A stretch of 12,253 nucleotides of DNA from Amoeboradix gromovi. Taxonomy: Eukaryota; Sanchytriomycota; Sanchytriomycetes; Sanchytriales; Sanchytriaceae. The DNA is taken from assembly GCA_018985225.1 (NCBI GenBank), contig JADGIF010000265.1, forward strand, positions 1-12,253, given 5' to 3'. Within the stretch, counting starts at the first letter, position 1. Every line of letters starts with the position of its first letter. The position numbers were made by a program, and so were the translations under genes. The notes under the pieces were generated by a model. The model did not search any database and was not told the DNA's origin. It worked only from the letters and a program-made list of their open reading frames with translations. This document shows positions 1 through 7,140 of the stretch, piece after piece.

Positions 1-24
1 AAAATTAGTATAATAGAAGAAGAT

Positions 25-180
25 CTTTTATTAATGATAGCATTTCCTCCGTATGGAGCACCTCCTTTAAAAACGAGTTAGTCTAGTTTTTATATTTGGT
101 GTCCCACATATATGCACTAACTTTCATGAGGAAGCGTATAGGGACCATATGATAGCCAATATAGTAGGAGTTCCTCCCTT
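25..180 (+). pseudogene. TnpB/Fanzor-like relic, copy 1 (C-terminal part)
   Basis: This is a decayed reading frame. Positions 113-163 read CTNFHEEAYRDHMIANI in one frame, which resembles the second half of a zinc ribbon running into the RuvC-III motif (RD..AA.NI) of TnpB/Fanzor nucleases. Compared with copy 4 (CTKCH...DRDHMAARNI), the second zinc cysteine is Phe here and the catalytic region is altered. Positions 25-106 match the reverse complement of 2364-2445 at 71 of 82 bases with no gap. The first half of the zinc ribbon seems to be deleted between the block ending at 106 and the cysteine codon at 113. Stops interrupt other segments, so no product is expected. The Fanzor assignment rests on motif shape only. 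Confidence 0.5.
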
Positions 181-319
181 TAATGGGAAGATGCGACAGT
201 GAATACTTTAAATGTGTTTGGTTTCGCACTGGATCACACCGTTACAGATCATATGACATAGATTGCGATTTTTCTTTAGTTTTAATTCGAGCAGACTCCA
301 GTGACCACTACCCCAACAC

Positions 320-327
320 TATAAATA
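320..327 (+). promoter_or_regulatory. TATA box of the small orphan gene
   Basis: A consensus TATAAATA lies 30 nt before the ATG at 350. If transcription starts about 25-30 nt downstream of the TATA box, the mRNA would have almost no leader. The spacing supports choosing the ATG at 350 over anything upstream. Confidence 0.55.
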
Positions 328-349
328 TACCCTCCGAGTTACCGGCTGC

Positions 350-797
350 ATGTTTTCTTTATTCTCTGCTATTCTTGCGATTCCGAGACTAAGTAATGAT
401 GTTGGATTTTTAGCTCCCAAGACAATTGGTCTACCATTTGCTCTCCAAAATGCTGGACCTTACTTTAGAAGTAAGAAAAAATATCCTAGTTTGTCTCTCT
501 GGAATCCTGAAGGTGGACGTGAACCCGATGTTCCATCTGAAGAGTCATTTGCTGGAACCAATAGTGTTATCGATAAACTTGAGCGTGCCGCGGTAATTCT
601 TTCTTGGCATTTAGGTTTAGGATTCAAAAAATCTAATTCATCGATATATTTTTGAGAAATATTCAGATGGTAATTACGACATCAATGAACCCACCGTTGA
701 AGAATGCAAAAAGTTTCTGCGTTCCCATAAAAGATTTGTGAATGATATCATCCAGGCCCACACATCGTCCTCTCTAGATAATGTAACGGATGAATGA
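350..797 (+). CDS. Small orphan protein, probably secreted, with one 28-nt intron
   Basis: Proposed CDS is join(350..592, 621..797), 139 aa. Exon 1 ends ...KLERAA after a complete codon. Unspliced, the frame drifts and stops at 655. Removing 593-620 joins it cleanly to an open frame, DSKNLIHRYIFEKYSDGNY..., that runs to TGA at 795. The N-terminus MFSLFSAILAIP is a short hydrophobic stretch that could be a signal peptide. The middle is rich in Gly, Pro and Ser, with a basic RSKKK patch. The C-terminal half is charged and probably helical (VEECKKFLRSHKRFVNDII). I do not recognise the family. A TATA box precedes the ATG by 30 nt and AATAAA follows the stop within 10 nt, so it looks like an expressed gene. 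It converges on the HAD phosphatase gene. Confidence 0.68.
593..620 (+). other. 28-nt intron
   Basis: It begins GTAATTC, ends GGTTTAG, and lies between complete codons (phase 0). An inner AG at 613-614 would give a 22-nt intron, but that leaves an immediate in-frame TAG (618-620), so the distal AG is preferred. Its length is not a multiple of three, so retention would shift the frame. Confidence 0.65.
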
Positions 798-805
798 ACT
801 CACAA

Positions 806-811
806 AATAAA
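806..811 (+). terminator. Poly(A) signal AATAAA
   Basis: A perfect AATAAA starts 9 nt after the stop of the orphan gene ending at 797. It lies in the 27-nt gap before the stop of the convergent phosphatase gene. Confidence 0.45.
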
Positions 812-824
812 TTTGAAATGTATC

Positions 825-1991
825 TTAAACTAGTTTATTGATTTCTACCTTTTTCAAGAGTGTTTGGAAATCCTCTTCCAACCATTTTTCAAAAACATCA
901 TCATTACCTATGACAGCCATACTTGGGACTAACAACATTTTGGATTTATAGCTGCTATCATATGGCCATGCCAAGTCATCTACAATTACGAAGTTGTTGG
1001 ACAGAATTCTAGACTTAACATCTGGTATCGTGACCAAGTGCTTTTGAGGCAAATCAAGATGCCAAAAGTATTCTTCCCATTTCTCGACATTAGTTCCCAA
1101 CTCAAGGCCTAATCCAGGCACCAAGGAAGTAAAGCTTTCAGGATAATCTATGCATCTGTTTTCTTGACCGTTTGCATAAATAAAATAGAACTTGAGACAG
1201 TTGAGAGTGTCCCTTCCGAAGATATGGTCATCATCTATCAGATCCGTTAGTTCTAGTTTATTCAACTTTTTAACCACATATTCTTTGAAGGATAAACTAA
1301 CCAAATATACATCGAAGTGAAGTTTTGCAGCCGCAATAAATTCTCTACTTTTTCTTCTACCATAATAAACAGTCTCCTCAACAGGATTAGAGTATATTGA
1401 TCCGCAAAAGGTATCATCCACATCAAGAATCATGACTGGCAATTGAGATTCACTGCTCTTGGGTTTGATTTTGCTCTTTTCACTTAGAGATGTCTTAAGA
1501 CTCATCAAGTGTGATTTCAATGTATCTTTACTTTTTATGACCACATGGTTGTTGTGAAAATCAAACAGACGAGAGTTACCTGTCCAAATCTCAAAATCGT
1601 TTTTGTTTAAAAAGTCACCGATTTGGGGTATCAAATTTATGGGGTACGTACTAAATCCTGTTTTTTTTTGATATTGTCGCAATAGCAATAAGTTAACCTC
1701 GTAACTGTGATAAAACGTTGGACCTGTAGGGTGCTCTTTTGGGTACAAATAACTTTTTACCAAGCTCTCAAATTCAGCATCGTCCGCTATTAGAATGTTG
1801 CCAAATTCAGTGTCTATGAAGCCAGAATAGATGAAATTATTAATCGTTTCAATGCCACCAACCAATAAAAAGGTAAAACGTGGAATTATCTCTGAAAACA
1901 ATGTCTGAATTTCTGGAGTTTGGACGGCAATTGAGAGTACGTTCTCATGAACTACAATCAACTTTGCGAACACCAAGAAAAGCAAAAACAT
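825..1991 (-). CDS. Membrane-anchored or secreted HAD phosphatase, FCP1/NIF-like
   Basis: Encodes 388 aa if the ATG at 1991 is used. The longer open frame to 2018 begins with GTG, directly preceded by an in-frame TGA, so I reject that start. The N-terminus MFLLFLVFAKLIVV is a signal peptide or signal anchor. Residues 30-180 are unrecognised. The HAD core starts at LDVDDT (D190, D192, T194: nucleophile, acid/base, then Thr). It continues with YGRRKSREFI and VYLVSLSFKEYVVKKL (motif II-like Ser) and ends with VIVDDLAWP (acidic pair D338/D339). This order matches FCP1/Dullard/NEM1-type protein phosphatases, which dephosphorylate Ser or Thr. Nem1/Dullard are also N-terminally anchored, at the ER and nuclear envelope, but the resemblance is too weak to name an orthologue. 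A TIM50-like role is less likely because the catalytic Asp residues are intact. AATAAA lies inside the last codons (834-839). Confidence 0.72.
   Translation of the reverse strand: MFLLFLVFAKLIVVHENVLSIAVQTPEIQTLFSEIIPRFTFLLVGGIETINNFIYSGFIDTEFGNILIADDAEFESLVKSYLYPKEHPTGPTFYHSYEVNLLLLRQYQKKTGFSTYPINLIPQIGDFLNKNDFEIWTGNSRLFDFHNNHVVIKSKDTLKSHLMSLKTSLSEKSKIKPKSSESQLPVMILDVDDTFCGSIYSNPVEETVYYGRRKSREFIAAAKLHFDVYLVSLSFKEYVVKKLNKLELTDLIDDDHIFGRDTLNCLKFYFIYANGQENRCIDYPESFTSLVPGLGLELGTNVEKWEEYFWHLDLPQKHLVTIPDVKSRILSNNFVIVDDLAWPYDSSYKSKMLLVPSMAVIGNDDVFEKWLEEDFQTLLKKVEINKLV
834..839 (-). terminator. Poly(A) signal AATAAA inside the last codons
   Basis: Read on the minus strand, AATAAA occupies part of the Ile-Asn-Lys codons just before the stop of the phosphatase gene. 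Cleavage would then occur within the convergent neighbour's 3' end. Confidence 0.35.
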
Positions 1992-2363
1992 GAGGAGATG
2001 ATGAAATTGCAGAGTCACTCAAATATGGCGCCATGATGTTATTGTTTGCCAGAGCTGATTGCAGCTGATGACCATCTGGGTCAAACTGTACAAAACAAAT
2101 CCTCCAATGGTGCTAAATCTTACCAGATAGAAATGTCACGTATGCCTTGGGTAAAAAGTGCATCCATCAATTCATTACTGAAAGATAGCTTAATAGCAGA
2201 AAGTTATTTAAACAATTTATTATATTTTATTGTTGTCCGTCATTGATAAGAAATAAGCAGAAACTAACATGTAAAACAAATGCTAAGCTTACTGCAAATT
2301 GACGTATTCTGCTAGTTTGAGACAAATTTCATCCAATTCCATGATTTTCTTTATGGTTCCAGC
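1992..2363. other. Intergenic region, no intact gene
   Basis: The 5' flank of the phosphatase gene. A weak TATA-like CATATTTG on the minus strand has its first T at 2025, 34 nt before the ATG at 1991, which agrees with the spacing seen at other genes. A 66-codon frame at 2046-2246 (+) starts only with TTG and matches nothing I recognise. On the minus strand, 2289-2342 reads MELDEICLKLAEYVNLQ then stop, in one frame with the end of relic copy 2. Confidence 0.5.
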
Positions 2364-2640
2364 TGGGACACCAAATATAAAAACTAGACCAAGCCGTCTT
2401 TAAATGAGCTGCTCTATAAGGAGGAAATACTGTTATTAATAAAAGTCCTTTCAAACCAATTTACTTTCATTAATGTCATTTCACTCTTTAAAATATATGA
2501 GGTCCCTGAGTGTCTAAGCAAAAGGTGCATTTTCTTAGACGATAATCTTTGTCTCTTCCATTTCTTTTTCTTCTTAGCACCTTTCGTACAACTTGTTTCT
2601 GTTTTCTGTTCTTATTGATCATTGTTTCCAAGATTTTGAT
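2289..2640 (-). pseudogene. TnpB/Fanzor-like relic, copy 2 (upstream part)
   Basis: Positions 2364-2445, read on the minus strand, match 25-106 (+) at 71 of 82 bases. The 25-nt stretch at the 3' end of that block is identical. The same stretch recurs more loosely at 2761-2791 (+) in copy 3. Two frames are partly open: one reads FPPYRAAHLKTAWSSFYIWCP, the other LVFIFGVPAGTIKKIMELDE. The second matches the spacing of copy 3 (RKIHWWKEIKPLIL; K-I-x4-E-I). Further upstream, 2640-2475 contains KDYRLRKCTFCLDTQGPH, a CxxC-bearing basic segment in frame with the first, followed by several stops. No zinc ribbon or RuvC motif is left, so membership rests on the shared DNA block. There is no evidence of a functional product. 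Confidence 0.4.
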
Positions 2641-2685
2641 GGATGAAAGCTTTTATACTACAACAATTTACTTGATCCAGTCAGA

Positions 2686-2705
2686 TTAATTTAATTTAAT
2701 TTAAT
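2686..2705. repeat. Microsatellite (TTAAT)4
   Basis: Four tandem TTAAT units followed by TT lie between relic copies 2 and 3. A simple repeat with no sign of function. Confidence 0.85.
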
Positions 2706-2749
2706 TTCATTTACTATCGTTTAATACACTTGAGATAATGATTCAAACT

Positions 2750-3045
2750 GTCTCAGAAAGTTAGTCCAGTTATTACATTTGATGTCCCAAATGTAAGATT
2801 ATTGCTCAAACAAAGGAAAATACATTGGTGGAAAGAAATTAAGCCTTTAATACTCAAACATGTACAAGGTGTGCATATCTGTAGAAAGCCAATTTGGAAC
2901 GATACCGTGTAAAAATTTCATTGGGAAGCGGATATAAACCATCCACTTCAAATATATGCTTAATTATTCAATCCCGCCTCGAGATATTGGTGGTATGACC
3001 AATTGCCGTAACGAGTTGACTGGTCTTATCAGTTTTCTTTCATAA
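2750..3045 (+). pseudogene. TnpB/Fanzor-like relic, copy 3 (zinc ribbon to C-terminus)
   Basis: It starts with the block shared with copies 1 and 2 (2761-2791). An open stretch VSPVITFDVPNVRLLLKQRK and onward then overlaps, in the +1 frame, a zinc-ribbon half at 2858-2872 (TCTRC). The next bases align with copy 4 (KANLE against KTNLE). The RuvC-III position is degenerate here (no intact RDHM). Downstream, KYMLNYSIPP parallels IKYMHPYSIPP of copy 4, and both then show a TGxxGTAACG-like stretch. Frames switch several times and stops occur, so this is a dead copy. It is in opposite orientation to copy 2 and separated from it by the TTAAT repeat. Confidence 0.5.
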
Positions 3046-3049
3046 TTTC

Positions 3050-3148
3050 TTAATCTTCTAGGAAGACAAGACTTTTAACGAAGATTTGAATTGTATGTGC
3101 AATCTTAGGCTGACCCATTATTCTCAATAGCTCTTCGAAATATGACAT
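3050..3148 (-). CDS. Possible 32-residue ORF, or terminal exon
   Basis: ATG at 3148 to TAA at 3050-3052 reads MSYFEELLRIMGQPKIAHTI and a further 12 residues with a hydrophobic segment (IQIFVKSLVF). The composition is protein-like (amphipathic, with an acidic N-terminus). No AATAAA sits at its stop and there is no clear TATA box, and it lies between relic copy 3 and the 3' end of the Ca2+-ATPase gene. It could be a tiny membrane protein, a terminal exon, or chance. Confidence 0.22.
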   Translation of the reverse strand: MSYFEELLRIMGQPKIAHTIQIFVKSLVFLED

Positions 3149-3397
3149 AGCAAGTGTAACAAATAAATAGTTGTATTAAAGTTGCTCTCTTAAGTTTCAT
3201 ACCTTAACAATTTCGCAACTAATTTTAAATTTTAAAGCATCAATATATACTGCAATGTAATGATAACCTATTGGTCACGATTCCTGATGTATTGGGCCCT
3301 CATCATTTCAAAATATGAAAGAGTTAGCTTTGACCGTACAAACAGCGGTCTGTTCAGCGGTGTAAGTAAGTAAAGTTCAAATTTATATTCCATTTAT
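3149..3397. other. Intergenic region downstream of the Ca2+-ATPase gene
   Basis: AT-rich with no open frame of note on either strand. It contains the minus-strand poly(A) motif adjoining the Ca2+-ATPase stop codon. Confidence 0.6.
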
Positions 3398-3402
3398 TTA
3401 TT
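3393..3402 (-). terminator. Two overlapping AATAAA signals on the Ca2+-ATPase stop codon
   Basis: On the minus strand, AATAAATAAA spans 3402-3393, so the stop codon TAA (3398-3400) lies within the first AATAAA. This implies a 3' untranslated region of only a few tens of bases. Confidence 0.5.
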
Positions 3403-6400
3403 CCTCCTCATACAAAATTGTGCTAGTTTGAATACTTGCGATTTCGACATGCTCCAAGTCTTTCTTTTGTGGTTTCTTGAAAACCTTTAACAGCAACCTT
3501 GTAAAAATAATAAACACCACATCTCCGATTCCAAACAATACACAAATCAACCATTCCTCGCCATTAAGTGGTTCTGTTCCCAAGGCCGTCCCAAACTGTA
3601 CCATACAAAATTGCACTAGAGCTATTATAGTCATGGTTGTTACAAAGTAGGGATTTCCCCACAATCCCTTGAATATATTAAGTTCTCCATTCAATTGCCT
3701 AGCAGTTACTTCGTTAAATATCTGCAGGACAACAAATTGTGTAAATATCATAGTTTGCTGATTTACTAATGATGCTTTTGTATTTGCCATAGGGTAGTTT
3801 AGAATGAATAAGATCATCACTGCTAGCTGATAGCCAGACTGCATAGTGACATAGTACATCATATGTTTAGTTAATACAAAGGAATTCTTCTTTATTGGTT
3901 TCTCCAGTAATATGTCAACGTCTGGTACGTCTGTAGCTAGTGCTAGAGCTCCTAATGTATCCATTATCAAATTTACCCACAGTAGCTGGACCGTGTCTAA
4001 TGGCTCACTCCCCAAAACTACGCTCCCTATTATTGTCGTCGCTATGGCCACCACATTCACGCTCAGCTGGAATTGTAAAAACTTTTTAACTACTTGTAAT
4101 ACATTTCTTCCCCATTTTATGGCATTCACGATACTTGCGAAATTATCATCAAGCAGTATTATGTCTGAACTATTTATTGCTATTTGAGTACCGCATACCC
4201 CCATTGCGAATCCTACATCACTCGATTTCAGTGCTGCCGCATCGTTTGTACCATCCCCAGTTACCGCAACCGTTTCCTGCAATTCCTTAAGTATTGTCAC
4301 CAAAGTATGCTTATCAGTCGGAGAGCTTCTACTTAATACTGCTAACCGTGGTGCTATATGAGCGCATTGATCCCTGCTCAACCTTCGGAATTCTACCCCG
4401 TCCATTACAATTTGTTTATATCTGTTCTCCTCCAGTAAACACTGCATATTTACGCAGTAGTTAGCTTTCAATATGTTGCATTCCATGGCTATATTTATGG
4501 CCGTCATCATTGCATCACCCGTCACCATTTTAATTTGTACTCCGGCTAACTGGCATTGTACTACAGCCAAGGGTACCTGTTTGCGAACTGGGTCTTTAAT
4601 TGCAAACAGACACAAGAATGTTAAATCATGCTCAGCCATTTGTAGCTCATCTTCAGTGATTAGAGTGGTGTAGTTCTTTAAAGCTAATCCCAAAACACGA
4701 TGCCCATGATTAGACCACTGCTCAATAATTATACGCAATTGCTGTTTTTCATACTCGGTTAGCACCGTTATCTGACTATTCTTAAATTGGGTTGTGCACT
4801 GTGATAGTATCTTTTCTGGTGCACCTTTCGAGTGTAATCGGGCCAACGGAAAAGAATTGTCAAAATCTACAAGATTCAATGGTTTTAATAAAGTAGACAT
4901 GGATTTTCTATCACTTGTAAATAAGAATTGTTCGGCAATTTGGATAGACTTACGAGTAATGTTATAATCAACGTCAAAATTTTTTAAAAAGAGTAATAAA
5001 GCACCTTCTGTGGCACTGCCTATAAAGCTTGTGTTGTTATTTTTGCTGACAAGTAAAGCTGTAGTATTGGAGCTAATAGCCTCATTTAAAAGTGGTAGAT
5101 ATCGAAGTACCAGAGAATCCCAATTTTGATTCTCATGGACTCTGCCATCAATAAAACATTTGACGCAATTCATCTTATTCTCAGTTAGTGTACCTGTCTT
5201 ATCAGTACATATAACAGTCGCTTGGCCCATAGTCTCACTAGCTCGTAAATGGCGAACAAAGCATTTATCTTCAATCATTTTAAACATTGAGAACGCTAAA
5301 GATATAGTGACAGCTAGCGGAAGACCTTCTGGAACAGCAACAACGACCATAGTAACACCAATAATAAAAAAGTGCGCCAAATGACTAAGAATTGAATTAG
5401 CGCCATCATCAAAGTGAGAACCAGTGGATAAATACCTAATTAAAAGAACTAAGAAAGTTAATATACCAGCGCCAAACCCTATTTTACCGACTAAGTTTGC
5501 CAAATTAGAGAGTTGAATTTGCAAAGGAGTCTCCGTATGCTGATCATCATTAAGGAGTTGCTGAATCTTACCTCCATTACTGCGAATACCTACACTTGTA
5601 ACAAGCATTTTAGCTAAGCCCTCACTTATGAGACATCCGCTGAACAAAAACGGCGATTTGCTGGATTTCTTAACAGGAAAAGACTCGCCGGTCAATGGAG
5701 ATTCATCAACGACTAATCTCGTTCCACTGAAGTATAAACCATCTGCAGGTATCTCGTCACCCGTTTCCAGCATAACAATATCACCAACAATTAAGTCCCA
5801 AGAACTGATAACATCAATGCTGCTATCTCGTAAAACTTTGCATTTCTTGTCACTTTGTAATAGCAATAGCTTTCTAAATTTTTTGTCCTTGTAGAAATCA
5901 TTACCAGCAGTTACAGTTAAGACGATGAATACTGCGATCAGAATAGCCACACCTTCAGCCCAGCCAGAAATAGGGTCCTGAACTAGTCCTAGAACTAGGA
6001 TAACTACACTGCCAATGATCAAAATTTTTAAAATTGGATCTTCAGTTGCGGTGTTCCAAACAATTCCAAATACTGTCAGAGATGGGGCCAATGGAATAAT
6101 GTTTTGCCCATATCTATCGATTCTCACACCAGCATCAATTGGGAGCTTTTGTACTTTGTTGATCTTTATGCTGCTGTTTAGCATAGCATTTTTTAACAGA
6201 TTAAGTTTTAATTTGCCACTCTTACCCTCTGGTTTCTTAAAGTGAAGACTCACTGTACTTTCAATTGCAGATCCATACTCTAGGCCAACATCTGGGTTGA
6301 CTCTAAGAAGGTTCGCAATGCCTTCTACTCCATCATAGCTTAAATTCAGCATTTGCAATAAATCATTACCCACCCTTTCATCAAAGCTTACAATTTTGCT

Positions 6401-6499
6401 TAAATCCTCAGGTGTAAGTACAAACTGAGATGTCAGCTGAGCTAGCTCGAACACAGAGGCTCTCTTTCTAGTCAATGTATTTTCAATATCTTTATCCAT
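3398..6499 (-). CDS. PMC1: Plasma-membrane-type (P2B) Ca2+-transporting ATPase
   Basis: 1033 aa; pumps Ca2+ out of the cytosol, to the outside or into a vacuole, using ATP. All P-type landmarks are intact: TGES in the actuator domain (T270), the Ca2+-binding PEGLP in TM4 (P390), the phosphorylated Asp in DKTGTLT (D433), KGAPE in the nucleotide domain, and the hinge TGDGTND (final D753). Ten hydrophobic segments are visible, at about 155-173, 180-198, 335-358, 372-396, 808-829, 835-855, 885-905, 920-942, 955-975 and 988-1012. TM6 carries WVNLIMD, and TM5 reads NVVAIAT without an acidic residue, as in P2B pumps with one Ca2+ site. The tail after TM10 is only about 30 residues, so there is no long calmodulin-binding autoinhibitory domain as in animal PMCAs. 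Yeast-type pumps likewise have short tails. The symbol follows the fungal PMC1 family and orthology is inferred. No intron is needed. Confidence 0.93.
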   Translation of the reverse strand: MDKDIENTLTRKRASVFELAQLTSQFVLTPEDLSKIVSFDERVGNDLLQMLNLSYDGVEGIANLLRVNPDVGLEYGSAIESTVSLHFKKPEGKSGKLKLNLLKNAMLNSSIKINKVQKLPIDAGVRIDRYGQNIIPLAPSLTVFGIVWNTATEDPILKILIIGSVVILVLGLVQDPISGWAEGVAILIAVFIVLTVTAGNDFYKDKKFRKLLLLQSDKKCKVLRDSSIDVISSWDLIVGDIVMLETGDEIPADGLYFSGTRLVVDESPLTGESFPVKKSSKSPFLFSGCLISEGLAKMLVTSVGIRSNGGKIQQLLNDDQHTETPLQIQLSNLANLVGKIGFGAGILTFLVLLIRYLSTGSHFDDGANSILSHLAHFFIIGVTMVVVAVPEGLPLAVTISLAFSMFKMIEDKCFVRHLRASETMGQATVICTDKTGTLTENKMNCVKCFIDGRVHENQNWDSLVLRYLPLLNEAISSNTTALLVSKNNNTSFIGSATEGALLLFLKNFDVDYNITRKSIQIAEQFLFTSDRKSMSTLLKPLNLVDFDNSFPLARLHSKGAPEKILSQCTTQFKNSQITVLTEYEKQQLRIIIEQWSNHGHRVLGLALKNYTTLITEDELQMAEHDLTFLCLFAIKDPVRKQVPLAVVQCQLAGVQIKMVTGDAMMTAINIAMECNILKANYCVNMQCLLEENRYKQIVMDGVEFRRLSRDQCAHIAPRLAVLSRSSPTDKHTLVTILKELQETVAVTGDGTNDAAALKSSDVGFAMGVCGTQIAINSSDIILLDDNFASIVNAIKWGRNVLQVVKKFLQFQLSVNVVAIATTIIGSVVLGSEPLDTVQLLWVNLIMDTLGALALATDVPDVDILLEKPIKKNSFVLTKHMMYYVTMQSGYQLAVMILFILNYPMANTKASLVNQQTMIFTQFVVLQIFNEVTARQLNGELNIFKGLWGNPYFVTTMTIIALVQFCMVQFGTALGTEPLNGEEWLICVLFGIGDVVFIIFTRLLLKVFKKPQKKDLEHVEIASIQTSTILYEEE

Positions 6500-6854
6500 A
6501 ATTTGAAAACAAAAGGCCTCAAATTTAAATGCATTTTTAAATTATCTTTGATAGAATTTAAGAACATGACCCCAAAAAGAACCCGAAGCACTCTTTATGG
6601 GTGATAAGAAAGATGAGTTGAAACCAATTTATTTAAATATTCTCTGGTAAAGCTATCATGCCTCTATAGCCTTAGTTCTACTTTTTTTTTCTTTTATGCT
6701 TATTATGTCTTTGAACACGTCAAATGTTGTTATGATCAGAATGAAAAGAATTATAAACTAGAAAGAGAGTGCTCTTATGCTTAAATGATAAGAAGAAAAA
6801 AGAAGACAAAGTTAGAATAAGTCATTTACTAGTGAATTAGCTCTAAGAACTATG
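6500..6854. other. Intergenic region upstream of the Ca2+-ATPase gene
   Basis: AT-rich. TTTAAA-type sequence lies about 30 nt before the ATPase ATG and may serve as a weak TATA element. A T-tract is at about 6680-6690. Around 6712-6785 (+) one frame reads FEHVKCCYDQNEKNYKLERE and onward before a stop. It loosely recalls the KDYRLRKCTFC segment of relic copy 2, but the match is too weak to call. Confidence 0.4.
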
Positions 6855-7140
6855 TTAGTAGATATGCAGCACCACTAAGTAGAAAGCTGAACAATTTCTT
6901 CTGTCGGTAGACACTTTAGCAATGCTGAATTCAACAGAGAAACTAGCATTAGTTTCTCCGTTACAGTGATCGCTCACGCTTTCACTACCCTGAGGCGGGA
7001 TTGAATAAGGATGCATATACTTGATGTATATGTTCCTTGCTGCCATATGGTCCCTATCTATCTCCAGTGACACTTTGTACAGGTTCAGGTTTCTAAATTG
7101 GTTTTCTTTAGAGTGCCACATATTGTACATGGCATCGAAT
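6855..7140 (-). pseudogene. TnpB/Fanzor-like relic, copy 4 (zinc ribbon plus RuvC-III motif)
   Basis: The most informative copy. One minus-strand frame reads PCTICGTLKKTNLE (cysteines at 7127-7129 and 7118-7120), a stop, then TCTKCH (7079-7081 and 7070-7072). After a one-base frame change comes IDRDHMAARNIYIKYM (DRD at 7050-7058). CxxCG...CxxC followed by DRDxxAARNI is the C-terminal signature of TnpB and its eukaryotic Fanzor relatives, which are RNA-guided nucleases of IS200/605- and IS607-type elements; the second Asp-bearing motif is RuvC-III. The tail YSIPPQGSESVSDHCNGET parallels copy 3. A stop and a frameshift inside the zinc ribbon show that it is dead. Its N-terminal side is replaced by the 146-nt repeat block at 7202-7347. 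Confidence 0.6.

Noticed and set aside
183-392. Plus-strand frame before the small orphan gene
   Set aside because: It overlaps the TATA box and start of the orphan gene in another frame and lacks any domain or sensible splice connection.
1992-2018. A start at 2018 giving a 397-aa phosphatase
   Set aside because: That codon is GTG and the preceding in-frame codon is TGA. Eukaryotic initiation favours the ATG at 1991, which also has a TATA-like element at the expected distance.
2046-2246. Plus-strand 66-codon frame
   Set aside because: It starts only with TTG and has no recognisable motif, TATA element or AATAAA stop context. It is probably chance.
2364-2640. PiggyBac-type cysteine-rich domain (RKCTFC ... 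YIWCP)
   Set aside because: The spacing of CxxC pairs is only loosely similar and the frame is broken by several stops between them. The same family carries a TnpB-like RuvC-III motif in other copies, which is more specific.
2959-2980. TTCAATCCCGCCTC, resembling a tRNA T-arm
   Set aside because: It recurs in relic copy 4, and loosely at about 12090. No D-arm, anticodon arm or acceptor stem pairs around it, and it fits the SIPP codons of the relic family instead.
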